Shown: positions 53,024 through 62,153, counted from the stretch's first letter. The stretch is DNA of 64,000 nt from Neomoorella carbonis (GCF_045278715.1 NZ_CP136420.1:558001-622000), one strand, 5' to 3'. Notes: a model not told the origin generated them from the sequence alone. Made by a program: numbers and translations.

Positions 53024-53051
53024 AACCTCCTATTAAAAATAGGGGGTTTTT
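53024..53051 (+). terminator. Terminator after the RRM gene
   Basis: AACCTCCTATT (53024-53034) pairs with AATAGGGGGTT (53038-53048) around AAA, with T5 at the end. Confidence 0.9.
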
Positions 53052-53079
53052 GTTAGCTGCCAGGCGGAGGTTAAATAAA

Positions 53080-53646
53080 GTGAAAAAGTACATGCAGCTT
53101 CTAGCAGCCCGGCTGCCCGCAGGGCGTTATCGCCACAGCCTGGGTGTTGCTGATACCGCAGCCGGACTGGCAGTAAAAAATGGTATTGACCCGGAACAGG
53201 CCCGCCTGGCGGGCCTGTTACATGATTATGCCCGGGATTTGCCGCCGGAGCAGCTCCTGGACCTGGCCGGGGCTGCGGGGCTCATAACCTGTGAGCTGGA
53301 AAGGCGGTTGCCGGTTTTACTCCACGGTCCCGTGGGAGCCCTGCTCCTGGAGCGAGAGCTGGGGATAACCGATAAAGCCATTCTCCAGGCCGTGGCCCGG
53401 CACACGGTAGGGGCACCGGCCATGACGCCGCTGGATAAAATTATATACCTGGCGGATGTCATTGAACCCGGGCGCCAGTTTGCCGGTGTCAATGCCCTTC
53501 GCAAAATAGCGGCAACAGACCTGGAGGCAGCTTTGTTGAAAGCCTTTGAATCCAGTATTATTTACATCCTGGATAAAGAACAGCCCCTCCACCCGGCCAC
53601 GGTGGAGGCGCGCAACTACATTTTACTGGCCAGGGGAGGTTATTAA
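53080..53646 (+). CDS. yqeK: YqeK-family HD-domain hydrolase
   Basis: About 188 residues with the HD metal motif: RHSLGVADTA, then LLHDYARDLP and a further His. YqeK-type proteins hydrolyse diadenosine tetraphosphate symmetrically. GTG 53080 follows GGAGG by nine bases; the frame extends to TTG 53050 but that codon is in the preceding terminator. Adjacent to nadD and rsfS as in Bacillus. Confidence 0.9.
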   Translation: MKKYMQLLAARLPAGRYRHSLGVADTAAGLAVKNGIDPEQARLAGLLHDYARDLPPEQLLDLAGAAGLITCELERRLPVLLHGPVGALLLERELGITDKAILQAVARHTVGAPAMTPLDKIIYLADVIEPGRQFAGVNALRKIAATDLEAALLKAFESSIIYILDKEQPLHPATVEARNYILLARGGY

Positions 53647-53649
53647 TTA

Positions 53650-53997
53650 ATGGATGCAGCCCGGGTAGCTGAGCTGGCGGCCAGGGCAATAGTTGAAAAA
53701 AAGGGACTGGAACCGGTAATCCTGGATCTTAGAGGTATTACCCTCATTGCCGATTACTTTGTTATTACCAGCGGTACATCGGCAACTCAGGTCCAGGCCA
53801 TTGCCGGCAGGGTGGAGGAACTCCTGGGGGAAAACGGGGTAAAGCTCCTGCACCGGGAAGGCTGGGATGCCGCCCGCTGGATCTTGCTCGATTATGGTGC
53901 GGTGGTGGTACATATCTTCCGGGAAGAAGAGCGTCGTTTCTACGACCTGGAACGCCTGTGGCGGGATGCCAGGGTGATTAAGATAGATGCCATGTAG
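53650..53997 (+). CDS. rsfS: Ribosomal silencing factor RsfS
   Basis: 115 residues of the Iojap family: DYFVITSGTSATQVQAIAGRVEE (as DYFVITSGTS) and EGWDAARWILLDYGAVVVHIF in shortened form (WILLDYG, VVHIF). Binds L14 and blocks subunit joining in starvation. ATG 53650 begins 4 bp after the yqeK stop. Confidence 0.95.
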   Translation: MDAARVAELAARAIVEKKGLEPVILDLRGITLIADYFVITSGTSATQVQAIAGRVEELLGENGVKLLHREGWDAARWILLDYGAVVVHIFREEERRFYDLERLWRDARVIKIDAM

Positions 53998-54018
53998 TAT
54001 CGAGCCTGGGAGTGACCA

Positions 54019-56511
54019 ATGATGGAAGCAAAATATAATTTCAAGGAAATTGAACCTAAATGGCAGCGCCGCTGGGAAGCAAGCGACCTTTACCGGGTAA
54101 CGGAAGACAGCAGCAAACCAAAGTATTACTGCCTGGAGATGTTCCCTTACCCGTCCGGGAATTTACACATGGGCCATGTGCGTAATTATTCCATCGGTGA
54201 TGTGGTCGCCCGTTTTAAACGCATGCAGGGCTACAACGTCCTCCATCCCATGGGCTGGGACGCCTTTGGCCTGCCGGCGGAAAATGCGGCCATCAACCGG
54301 GGCATCCCGCCGGCGGAGTGGACCTGGAGCAATATTGCCAACATGCGCCGCCAACTCCATGCCATGGGCATCAGCTACGACTGGGACCGGGAGGTGGCTA
54401 CCTGCCATCCCAGTTACTACCGCTGGACCCAGTGGCTCTTTCTGCAGATGTACAAGCACGGCCTGGCCTACCGTAAAAAAGCCGCCGTCAACTGGTGCCC
54501 TTCCTGCGCCACCGTCCTGGCCAATGAGCAGGTAGTTGACGGCGCCTGCGAGCGCTGTCATACCCCCGTCATGCGCAAAGACCTGGAACAGTGGTTTTTC
54601 CGCATCACCGCTTATGCCGAGCGGCTCTTGAACGACCTGCAGAAGCTGCCCGGCTGGCCGGAAAAAGTTAAAATCATGCAGGAAAACTGGATCGGCAAGA
54701 GCACCGGCGCCGAGGTTATTTTCCGGGTGGAAGGCAGCGGCGAGGAAATACCGGTATTTACTACCCGCCCGGATACCCTTTACGGGGTTACTTATATAGT
54801 CCTGGCTCCCGAACATCCCCTGGTGATGCAACTGGCGGCGGGGAAACCCCAGGAAAAGGAAGTAGAGCAGTTTGTCCAGGCGGCCCGCTATTTGAGCGAT
54901 CTGGACCGGACGGCTACCGAGAAGGAAAAGGAAGGCGTTTTTACCGGTGCCTATGCCGTAAATCCGGTCAACAACGAGCGGGTGCCCATCTGGATTGCCA
55001 ACTACGTCCTCATGGAATACGGTACCGGGGCGGTTATGGGGGTACCGGCCCATGACCAGCGCGACTTCGAATTTGCCCGCAAGTACAACCTGCCGGTCAA
55101 GGTAGTTATCCAGCCCCAGGGCCAGGAACTTGACGGCGCCACCATGACCGCCGCTTACGTCGAGGACGGCATCATGGTCAACTCCGGTCCCTTCAGCGGG
55201 TTGCCCAACCGGGAGGGCATTCATAAGGTTACTGAATACCTGGAAAGTATAGGTAAAGGCAAGGCGCGGGTGAACTACCGCCTGCGGGACTGGCTGATTT
55301 CCCGCCAGCGTTACTGGGGCGCGCCCATACCCATGATTTACTGCGACCACTGCGGCCTGGTACCCGTGCCCGAAGAAGATCTGCCGGTTATCCTGCCCGA
55401 GGGAGTAGAGTTTAAACCAACGGGGGAATCACCCTTAAAGAACTGCCCCGAGTTTGTCAACACCACCTGTCCCCAGTGCGGCGGCCCGGCGCGGCGGGAG
55501 ACAGATACCATGGACACCTTTGTCTGCTCCTCCTGGTATTTCCTGCGGTACACCAGCCCCCACAGCAAGGAGCGGGCCTTTGAACGGGATAAGGTTGACT
55601 ACTGGATGAACGTGGACCAGTATATCGGCGGGGTAGAGCACGCTATCCTCCACCTCATGTATGCCCGCTTCTTTACTAAGGCCCTGTACGACTTTGGCCT
55701 GATAGGGGTCGAGGAGCCCTTCCAGAACCTGCTGACCCAGGGAATGGTCTTAAAGGACGGCAGCAAGATGTCCAAATCCAAAGGGAATGTTGTCAGCCCG
55801 GAAGAGATAATTGAGCGCTACGGCGCCGATACCGCCCGCCTCTTCATCCTCTTTGCCGCCCCTCCGGAGCGGGACCTGGAGTGGAGCGATCAGGGTGTGG
55901 AGGGCTGCTACCGCTTCTTAAACCGGGTCTGGCGCCTGGTGGCTGCCTATGCCGGTGCCGTGCGTGGAGCCGGCGGCACCCCCGCGGTGAACACTCCCGC
56001 CGACAGCGAGCTCTGGCGGCTCCTCCACGCCACCATCAAGAAAGTTACCGAGGATATCGAGCAGCGCTTTAACTTTAATACGGCCATCAGTGCCATTATG
56101 GAGCTGGTGAACGGCTGTTACCGTTACCAGGACACCGTTGCTGTAAATGAACAAAACCTGCCGCTGATGGGCGAGGTTTTGCGTAAGCTGGTAACCTTGC
56201 TGGCCCCCTTTGCTCCCCACATTGCCGAGGAGCTATGGCAGGGCCTGGGGGGACGGGAGAGCGTGCACCTGGAATCCTGGCCTGCCTATGATCCTGAAGC
56301 CCTGGTAACAGAAGAGGTAACCCTGGTGGTGCAGATCAACGGTAAAGTTAGGGACCGGATGCAGGTTCCGGCGGGGCTGCCTGAAGAAGAGGTCAAGAAG
56401 CTTGTTTTAAAAAGGGAAAAAGTGGCCAGCCTCCTTGCCGGCCAGCAAGTGGTTAAAGTCATCGTGGTGCCGGATAAGCTGGTCAATGTCGTTGCCCGTC
56501 GGGCGAGTTAA
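54019..56511 (+). CDS. leuS: Leucyl-tRNA synthetase
   Basis: 830-residue class I synthetase. HIGH-type motif in PYPSGNLHMGHVRNY, KMSKS in GSKMSKSKGNV, with CP1 editing domain between and a C-terminal domain ending IVVPDKLVNVVARR. Charges tRNA-Leu. ATG 54019 or 54022 can start (GGGAG upstream). The gap to rsfS is 21 bp, so no T-box leader is present. Confidence 0.97.
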   Translation: MMEAKYNFKEIEPKWQRRWEASDLYRVTEDSSKPKYYCLEMFPYPSGNLHMGHVRNYSIGDVVARFKRMQGYNVLHPMGWDAFGLPAENAAINRGIPPAEWTWSNIANMRRQLHAMGISYDWDREVATCHPSYYRWTQWLFLQMYKHGLAYRKKAAVNWCPSCATVLANEQVVDGACERCHTPVMRKDLEQWFFRITAYAERLLNDLQKLPGWPEKVKIMQENWIGKSTGAEVIFRVEGSGEEIPVFTTRPDTLYGVTYIVLAPEHPLVMQLAAGKPQEKEVEQFVQAARYLSDLDRTATEKEKEGVFTGAYAVNPVNNERVPIWIANYVLMEYGTGAVMGVPAHDQRDFEFARKYNLPVKVVIQPQGQELDGATMTAAYVEDGIMVNSGPFSGLPNREGIHKVTEYLESIGKGKARVNYRLRDWLISRQRYWGAPIPMIYCDHCGLVPVPEEDLPVILPEGVEFKPTGESPLKNCPEFVNTTCPQCGGPARRETDTMDTFVCSSWYFLRYTSPHSKERAFERDKVDYWMNVDQYIGGVEHAILHLMYARFFTKALYDFGLIGVEEPFQNLLTQGMVLKDGSKMSKSKGNVVSPEEIIERYGADTARLFILFAAPPERDLEWSDQGVEGCYRFLNRVWRLVAAYAGAVRGAGGTPAVNTPADSELWRLLHATIKKVTEDIEQRFNFNTAISAIMELVNGCYRYQDTVAVNEQNLPLMGEVLRKLVTLLAPFAPHIAEELWQGLGGRESVHLESWPAYDPEALVTEEVTLVVQINGKVRDRMQVPAGLPEEEVKKLVLKREKVASLLAGQQVVKVIVVPDKLVNVVARRAS

Positions 56512-56541
56512 AAGCGATCCGGCCTTCAAGGTTGGTAGGCT

Positions 56542-56580
56542 CCGGGAGGGCGGTCACAGGTCTACCTGCAACCCTCCCGG
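56542..56580. other. Stem-loop after leuS
   Basis: CCGGGAGGG (56542-56550) pairs perfectly with CCCTCCCGG (56572-56580), but only CTTCC follows. Possibly a weak terminator. The rest of 56581-56719 shows nothing I can name. Confidence 0.5.
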
Positions 56581-56719
56581 CTTCCAGCAGGGGGCGTGAT
56601 TATCAAAATAAAGATGGTATCAATGGGTCCTCCGGTTATTGTCAAAAAGGGTGGAAAAATGGCTCTTGTTAGGTTAAACTGTTGCTCGTATGGAGTGAAC
56701 TCGAGAAAGGATGGATGGA

Positions 56720-58168
56720 ATGTCCCTTAAACGACTTCTGCTGATAGTGCTGATGGTATTGGGCTCTTTTCTCGCCTGGAGCGGTGTGGCCTGGGCATCT
56801 GGCGGAAATGAACTGGGCCAGCTTTTACCCTGGTGGAGCGTACTGCCGTTTGTAGGCATGTTGCTGTCCATTGCCATCTTCCCGCTGGTTAACGGCCACT
56901 GGTGGGAGCACAACATGGGCAAGGTCAGCGCGTTTTGGGCCCTGGTTTTCTTTATTCCCTTTTTAATTGCTTTCGGCAGCGGAACCGCATTTTTTCAGGC
57001 CCTGGAAGTATACCTGCTTGATTACCTGCCCTTTATCATCCTCCTCTTCGGCCTGTTTGTAGTGTCGGGAGGAATTATCCTCCGCGGGACCCTGCAGGGA
57101 ACTCCGGCCGTGAACTTATTGCTCCTGCTGGTAGGCACCGGCCTGGCCAGCTGGGTGGGAACGACGGGAGCCAGCATGCTCATGATCCGGCCGGTGATCC
57201 GGGCCAACGAGTGGCGGCGTTATAAGGCCCATATAATTATCTTCTTTATCTTCCTTGTATCCAATATCGGCGGCTCCCTGACACCCGTGGGCGACCCGCC
57301 CCTGTTCCTCGGATATTTAAGGGGCGTTCCCTTCTTCTGGACGATGCGATTAATTGCCCCTATGGGATTTAATGTAATTATTCTCCTGGCCTTATATTAT
57401 TTCCTGGATAGTTACTTTTACCGTAAAGAAGTTGTTACTAAGCTGAAGACCAGCCGGGAGCCCCTGGTGATAGATGGCCTGCATAATCTTATTTTCCTGG
57501 GCATCATTGTCGGGGCGGTTATTTTAAGCGGCATCCTGGCCAAGAATCCCGCCTTCGCCGATCTGAAAACAGGTGCCCTTTACGGCATCACCCTGTTCCG
57601 GCACGGGGAGGAAGCAGTGGTACTGCCCTACACTAATATAATCCGCGACCTGGCCATTCTCCTGGCAGCCTTCCTATCTCTAAAAACTACTCCCCAGGTT
57701 ATCCGGAAAGATAACCGTTTCACCTGGGGTCCCATCAAGGAAGTGGCCACCCTGTTTGCCGGTATTTTTATGACCATGATCCCGGCCCTGGCCATCCTCC
57801 ACGCCCGCGGCGCTGAACTGGGCTTGACCCAGCCGGCGCAGTTTTTCTGGGCCACGGGGGCCCTTTCCAGCTTCCTGGATAACGCGCCCACGTACCTGGT
57901 GTTTTTGACCACCGCCGCCAGCCTGGGAACTGCCAGCGGCGTACCGACCACTTTGGGGATAGTGGCTCCCAAGATGTTGATGGCCGTATCCTGTGGGGCG
58001 GTGTTCATGGGGGCCAATACCTATATCGGCAATGCGCCCAACTTTATGGTGCGCTCCATAGCGGAAGAGAATGCCATCCGCATGCCGAGCTTCTTCGGCT
58101 ATATGGCCTGGTCGATAGGCATTTTAATTCCCCTCTTTATCCTGGACACACTGCTCTTTTTCCGTTAA
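56720..58168 (+). CDS. NhaD-like sodium/proton antiporter (ion transporter superfamily)
   Basis: About 482 residues: signal peptide or first membrane segment with a possible cleavage after AWA, then about eleven hydrophobic segments. The ArsB/NhaD/citrate-transporter fold is suggested by GTTGASMLMIRPVIRANEW, GGSLTPVGDPPLFLGYLRGVPFFW (in part GGSLTPVGDPPLFLG) and SSFLDNAPTYLVF. Probably exports Na+ in exchange for H+. AAAGGA gives spacing 8 to ATG 56720; ATG 56711 is too close. Substrate by family resemblance only. Confidence 0.8.
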   Translation: MSLKRLLLIVLMVLGSFLAWSGVAWASGGNELGQLLPWWSVLPFVGMLLSIAIFPLVNGHWWEHNMGKVSAFWALVFFIPFLIAFGSGTAFFQALEVYLLDYLPFIILLFGLFVVSGGIILRGTLQGTPAVNLLLLLVGTGLASWVGTTGASMLMIRPVIRANEWRRYKAHIIIFFIFLVSNIGGSLTPVGDPPLFLGYLRGVPFFWTMRLIAPMGFNVIILLALYYFLDSYFYRKEVVTKLKTSREPLVIDGLHNLIFLGIIVGAVILSGILAKNPAFADLKTGALYGITLFRHGEEAVVLPYTNIIRDLAILLAAFLSLKTTPQVIRKDNRFTWGPIKEVATLFAGIFMTMIPALAILHARGAELGLTQPAQFFWATGALSSFLDNAPTYLVFLTTAASLGTASGVPTTLGIVAPKMLMAVSCGAVFMGANTYIGNAPNFMVRSIAEENAIRMPSFFGYMAWSIGILIPLFILDTLLFFR

Positions 58169-58204
58169 ATCCTTACAGTTTTACTATGCAGGTAATAGCT
58201 TGTG

Positions 58205-58245
58205 ACAAAGCCGGTGCCGGAACACCGGCTTTGTCCATTTATTTC
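58205..58245 (+). terminator. Terminator after the antiporter gene
   Basis: ACAAAGCCGGTG (58205-58216) pairs perfectly with CACCGGCTTTGT (58223-58234), followed by CCATTTATTTCTT. Confidence 0.8.
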
Positions 58246-58381
58246 TTCTGACGGCTTCGTTCCTGGCGGGGGCTTTTTGCCTCTATTGGTGGTAGAATAT
58301 GGCGTCAATGGCAGGAATAAGACGATTCGAGTCGTATTGTTAATTATTAAGTAAATTATTTTTTACCGGGGTGATAGGAAA

Positions 58382-59023
58382 ATGTGGGAGTGGGACGGCC
58401 GTGTACGCTGGCTGGCTGTAGCCCTGGTGGCGGCCTTCCTGTTTGGCGCCGGTCTCCAGTACGGCCGCTGGCAGGAACGGCAAACGGCAGAAGAGCTGCC
58501 CCGGGTTGTGCCGGGAGATAAAGCCGCGGCGGCTGTTACCGGGGACAAACCTGCCGCTAAACCACCGACCATCCAGGTCCATGTGACCGGGGCGGTGCAG
58601 AGGCCCGGTGTCTACGAGCTCAAGGCCGGGGCCAGAGTCAACGAAGCCGTGAGCCTGGCAGGGTTATTACCGGAGGCCAATCCCAATGCCCTGAACCTGG
58701 CCGCGCCTTTAAATGACGGCCAGCAGGTGATTGTTCCCCGCCAGGGGGAGGCAGGAGCGGCAGGTAGCAATCTTTCCGGCCCGGTAACTTCTGGGGGAGG
58801 CACTGCCGGCGGTACTGCTAAGGCAGGCGGTAAGGTAAATATTAACACCGCCACCCTGGCGGAGCTGGACAGTTTACCGGGCATAGGCCCTACCCTGGCC
58901 CAGCGCATCATCGACTACCGGAACCAGAAAGGCCCCTTTCGGACCATTGAAGACCTGCAGAATGTCTCCGGTATCGGGCCGAGCAGATTTAACGACCTCA
59001 AGGATTTGATAACCGTTTATTGA
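58382..59023 (+). CDS. comEA: Competence protein ComEA, DNA-binding
   Basis: 213 residues: N-terminal membrane segment (about 10-26), an SLBB domain (HVTGAVQRPGVYEL, residues about 63-120), a Gly-rich linker, and a C-terminal double helix-hairpin-helix domain (KVNINTATLAELDSLPGIG). ComEA binds incoming DNA at the cell surface. ComEB/EC do not follow; uppP does, so this copy is detached from the usual operon. Confidence 0.93.
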   Translation: MWEWDGRVRWLAVALVAAFLFGAGLQYGRWQERQTAEELPRVVPGDKAAAAVTGDKPAAKPPTIQVHVTGAVQRPGVYELKAGARVNEAVSLAGLLPEANPNALNLAAPLNDGQQVIVPRQGEAGAAGSNLSGPVTSGGGTAGGTAKAGGKVNINTATLAELDSLPGIGPTLAQRIIDYRNQKGPFRTIEDLQNVSGIGPSRFNDLKDLITVY

Positions 59024-59064
59024 CCATGTGCTGATTCTTGACACGGGCAACAGGACGGCAATAC

Positions 59065-59093
59065 TTGACACGAGGGCAGGGTGAAGATAAACT
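59065..59093 (+). promoter_or_regulatory. Promoter of uppP
   Basis: TTGACA (59065-59070), 17-bp spacer, TAAACT (59088-59093). A second CTTGACACG copy lies 27 bp upstream at 59037-59045, giving a direct repeat. Confidence 0.55.
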
Positions 59094-59127
59094 TGCTATG
59101 TAACTAAATTCTAAGGAGAGTATGAGA

Positions 59128-59913
59128 ATGAACTTTATCCAGGCCATTGTCCTGGGCCTGGTCCAAGGCCTGGGCGAGTTTTTGCCTATCTCCAGTTCTG
59201 CCCACCTGGTCTTGCTTCCCTGGTTTTTCCGCTGGCCCGACCCGGGCTTAACCTTTGACGTCGCCCTGCACCTGGGGACCCTCATTGCCGTGGTCGCTTA
59301 TTTCTGGCGGGACTTGATAGAACTGGTTATTTGCGGCTTATTGCAGCCCCGCAGCCTGGATGGGCGCCTCTTCTGGTACCTCATTGTTGCCTCTATCCCG
59401 GGGGCCATCTTTGGTTATCTCCTGGAAGATCAGGCCGCGACGGTTTTCCGTTCGCCCCTGCTCATCGCTTTAACCCTTACTTTGATGGGAATTGGCCTGT
59501 GGTGGGCCGACCGGGTGGGTCGTAAAACCCGGCAAATGGAAAATATTACCCTGGCTGACAGCATTATTGTTGGTCTTTCCCAGGCCCTGGCCATAATTCC
59601 CGGCGTCTCCCGTTCCGGTATTACCATGTCCGCCGGGCTCCTTACCGGGATGCAGCGCGAGACGGCAGCCCGCTTTTCCTTCCTCATGTCGGTGCCGATT
59701 ATCGCCGGGGCGGCCCTGCTGCAGTTAAAGGATTTAACCCCGGCTGATATCAACACGGCTTTTATTTTGGGGGTCCTGACGGCAGCCGTCGTCGGTTTTT
59801 TAGCCATCAAGTTTTTACTTCGCTACCTGCGCCACGGCAGTTACCTCCTGTTTACCTGGTACCGGATTTTACTGGCCCTTCTGGTTGTAGTCGTTTTCTG
59901 GTGGCGCCGTTAA
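59128..59913 (+). CDS. uppP: Undecaprenyl-diphosphatase UppP (BacA)
   Basis: About 261 residues with seven or eight membrane segments. Signatures: GLVQGLGEFLPISSSAHL near the start and PGVSRSGITMSAGL near residue 160. Recycles the lipid carrier of wall synthesis. AAGGAG gives spacing 9 to ATG 59128; ATG 59122 is too close. Confidence 0.96.
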   Translation: MNFIQAIVLGLVQGLGEFLPISSSAHLVLLPWFFRWPDPGLTFDVALHLGTLIAVVAYFWRDLIELVICGLLQPRSLDGRLFWYLIVASIPGAIFGYLLEDQAATVFRSPLLIALTLTLMGIGLWWADRVGRKTRQMENITLADSIIVGLSQALAIIPGVSRSGITMSAGLLTGMQRETAARFSFLMSVPIIAGAALLQLKDLTPADINTAFILGVLTAAVVGFLAIKFLLRYLRHGSYLLFTWYRILLALLVVVVFWWRR

Positions 59914-59978
59914 AAATAAAGGTTTTGCTGTCCTGAGGCATCAATACCTGATTATTCCATTTAAGATTTTATTTATTA

Positions 59979-60007
59979 TTGACATCGGGATTGCTGGTGA
60001 TTATAAT
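59979..60007 (+). promoter_or_regulatory. Consensus sigma-A promoter of amtB-glnK
   Basis: TTGACA (59979-59984), 17-bp spacer, TATAAT (60002-60007): a perfect consensus promoter. Start expected near 60014, about 245 bp before amtB. Such strength upstream of two terminators implies control by attenuation. Confidence 0.92.
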
Positions 60008-60025
60008 AAAAACATAATTAAATAA

Positions 60026-60086
60026 CGTAAGCAATGGTGCTTACGGGGCGATGAAGCCGCTATCTTTTTTAAGATAGCGGCTTTAT
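60026..60086 (+). promoter_or_regulatory. ANTAR-type dual hairpin with overlapping terminator, element A
   Basis: P1 is CGTAAGC (60026-60032) paired with GCTTACG (60039-60045) and a hexaloop AATGGT, with A at position 1 and G at position 4. P2 is GGC (60047-60049) with GCC (60056-60058) and hexaloop GATGAA. The terminator stem AAGCCGCTATCTT (60054-60066) with AAGATAGCGGCTT (60071-60083) shares bases with P2, so the two folds exclude each other. This matches the layout of RNAs bound by ANTAR-domain antiterminators; P2 is the weaker part. Confidence 0.65.
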
Positions 60087-60107
60087 TACTGTCCTAATGT
60101 TGGGAGC

Positions 60108-60165
60108 AAGCAAAGGCGCTGAACAGGGTGGATTGAACCCCCTGGGTTAGCGCCTTTTATTTTTT
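60108..60165 (+). promoter_or_regulatory. ANTAR-type dual hairpin with overlapping terminator, element B
   Basis: P1 is AGC (60109-60111) with GCT (60118-60120), hexaloop AAAGGC. P2 is CAGGG-T-GG (60124-60131) with CCCCCTG (60138-60144), one bulged T, hexaloop ATTGAA. Both loops have A at position 1 and G at position 4. The terminator GGCGCT (60115-60120) with AGCGCC (60149-60154) and a T-rich tract overlaps P1 and encloses P2. A second attenuator of the same type 82 bp after element A. Confidence 0.7.
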
Positions 60166-60260
60166 AACTCTTTAACACCAGGGAGGGGGTAACTAGCTAT
60201 GGGCAAACAGGTTAGGAAGAGCTGGTAATTTCGTTTAAAAGGTTTGGGGGAGGTAAAACC

Positions 60261-61598
60261 ATGCAAATTTCAGGACGCAGGATCGGTATCATTCTCATCA
60301 TTGTAAGCGTAATGTTATTTCTCCCTTCTGTCGCCTGGGCCGGGGAGCCGACGGCTGCCAGCAATGCGACTGCCATTGATACCGTGTGGACTTTAATAGC
60401 TTCTTTTCTAGTTTTCATAATGCAGGCGGGTTTTGCCATGGTCGAAACCGGCTTCACTCAGGCCAAAAATGCAGCCAATATTGTCATGAAGAACCTCATC
60501 GACTTTTGTTCCGGTTCTATTATCTACTGGCTGGTAGGCTTTGCCATCATGTTTGGCGTTGACGCCGGTGGCTTTATTGGGACCACCGGCTGGGGGACCA
60601 CAGGTAACTTTGAACACCTGGGGCTGAAGATTCCCCTCTATGCTTTCCTGATTTTCCAAACTGTCTTTTGCGCAACGGCTGCCACCATCGTTTCGGGGGC
60701 CATGGCTGAAAGGACAAAATTTATCGCTTATCTGATTTACAGCTTTGTGATCAGTGCTGTCATTTATCCTGTAGTCGGCCACTGGGCCTGGGGCGGCGGC
60801 TGGCTGGCCCAGCGCGGCTTCATTGATTTTGCCGGTTCTACGGTAGTCCACTCGGTTGGCGGCTGGACGGCCCTGGTAGGTGCGGCCATGGTGGGTCCCA
60901 GACGCGGCAAGTTTGGCCCCGACGGCAGTGTGAGGGCTATTCCCGGCCACAGCATTACCCTGGGAGCCCTGGGTGTCTTCTTACTCTGGTTTGGCTGGTT
61001 CGGTTTCAACCCGGGCAGTACCCTTTCCGGTACCACGCCGGACATTGCCCGCATCGCCGTCACGACTAACCTGGCCGCGGCGGCAGGGGCTTTTGGCGGC
61101 CTCATCCTGCCCTGGCTGCGTTTTGGGAAACCCGATGTCAGTTTGACCCTGAACGGTACCCTGGGTGGACTGGTTGGCATTACGGCCGGGACGGCTGTCG
61201 TCAGTCCCCTGGGAGCTGTGATTATCGGTTTCCTTTCAGGTTGCGTAACGGCCCTGGGGGTCGAATTTATGGATAAGGTTTTAAAGGTTGATGACCCCGT
61301 TGGCGCCGTTTCCGTCCATGCTTTTAGCGGTGCCTTTGGGACCATTATGGTCGGTCTCTTTGCCGTCGAGGGAGGCCTTTTCTACGGCGGCGGGGTGTCC
61401 CAGTTGATCACCCAGTTAATTGGCGTGGCAGCAGTTTTTGCCTGGACTGTAGTTACAGCAGCCATCCTTTTTGCCATCCTTAAAGTTACCGTAGGTTTAC
61501 GGGTATCTGAGGAAGAGGAAAGCGAAGGGTTGGATATTTACGAGCACGGTATCCAGGCCTACGGCGATTTCGTCCTGCGGGGTACGCAAGTCCGCTGA
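60261..61598 (+). CDS. amtB: Ammonium transporter AmtB
   Basis: 445 residues: an N-terminal signal-like segment ending AWA, a short polar stretch, then eleven membrane segments of the Amt/Rh fold, with the motif FSGAFGTIMVGLF region and HSVGGWTALVGA near residue 195. Carries NH4+/NH3 into the cell when nitrogen is scarce. GGGGGAGG lies upstream of the ATG. It pairs with glnK and is controlled by the leader described above. Confidence 0.97.
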   Translation: MQISGRRIGIILIIVSVMLFLPSVAWAGEPTAASNATAIDTVWTLIASFLVFIMQAGFAMVETGFTQAKNAANIVMKNLIDFCSGSIIYWLVGFAIMFGVDAGGFIGTTGWGTTGNFEHLGLKIPLYAFLIFQTVFCATAATIVSGAMAERTKFIAYLIYSFVISAVIYPVVGHWAWGGGWLAQRGFIDFAGSTVVHSVGGWTALVGAAMVGPRRGKFGPDGSVRAIPGHSITLGALGVFLLWFGWFGFNPGSTLSGTTPDIARIAVTTNLAAAAGAFGGLILPWLRFGKPDVSLTLNGTLGGLVGITAGTAVVSPLGAVIIGFLSGCVTALGVEFMDKVLKVDDPVGAVSVHAFSGAFGTIMVGLFAVEGGLFYGGGVSQLITQLIGVAAVFAWTVVTAAILFAILKVTVGLRVSEEEESEGLDIYEHGIQAYGDFVLRGTQVR

Positions 61599-61634
61599 GG
61601 TAGGATATTGTAGTTAAAGGAAAGGCGGGGAAAA

Positions 61635-61973
61635 ATGAAAAAGATCGAGGCCATTATCCGGCCGGCAAGGTTGGAAGCTGTGAAAGAGGCCCTGGGTAAA
61701 TACGGCATCAATGGGATGACCGTAACCCATGTTACCGGTTGCGGCCTGCAAAAGGGCAAAACTGAAGTTTACCGTGGCAGCCAGTATACTATTGACTTGT
61801 TACCTAAAATTAAGTTGGAAATTGTTGTCCTGGATAAAGATGTAGAAGAAGTGATTAACCTCATCTTGAGGGAAGCCCGAACCGGTTCCATCGGCGATGG
61901 GAAAATCTTTATTTGTAACATAGAAAATGCCATCCGTATTCGTACCGGTGAAATGGGTGAAGCAGCTATTTAA
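61635..61973 (+). CDS. glnK: Nitrogen regulatory protein P-II (GlnK)
   Basis: 112 residues, full length: KKIEAIIRPARLEAVKEAL at the start, T-loop with Tyr51 (uridylylation site position) in YRGSQYTIDLLPK, and the C-terminal signature GSIGDGKIFICNIENAIRIRTGE in part. Senses ATP, ADP and 2-oxoglutarate and plugs AmtB. It is 36 bp after amtB. Confidence 0.97.
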   Translation: MKKIEAIIRPARLEAVKEALGKYGINGMTVTHVTGCGLQKGKTEVYRGSQYTIDLLPKIKLEIVVLDKDVEEVINLILREARTGSIGDGKIFICNIENAIRIRTGEMGEAAI

Positions 61974-62020
61974 GGCAAAAGTTTGCCCGTGAGTCGGAGT
62001 AGCGTTTTGTTTTTTTGCCA

Positions 62021-62076
62021 GCGGTCCCAGGTTATCTTCGGCGAAGTACGAGGGTAGCCGGACCGTCTTTTTTTAT
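62021..62076 (+). terminator. Terminator after glnK
   Basis: CGGTCC (62022-62027) pairs with GGACCG (62060-62065), with further pairing inside, followed by TCTTTTTTT. Confidence 0.8.
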
Positions 62077-62153
62077 TCCTGCCCGGATATTTAAGCCCGG
62101 GAGGCAGATGGTAAAATAAAATCATAACCGCTTAGATTAAAGAAGGTGAAACA

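Noticed and set aside
54163..55350. 395-residue open frame on the - strand opposite leuS
   Set aside because: Composition is that expected for the reverse of a GC-rich coding sequence; leuS is certain on the + strand.
56512..56719. Sodium or fluoride riboswitch before the antiporter gene
   Set aside because: The leader has one GC-rich stem-loop but none of the conserved blocks of riboswitch classes that I recognise.
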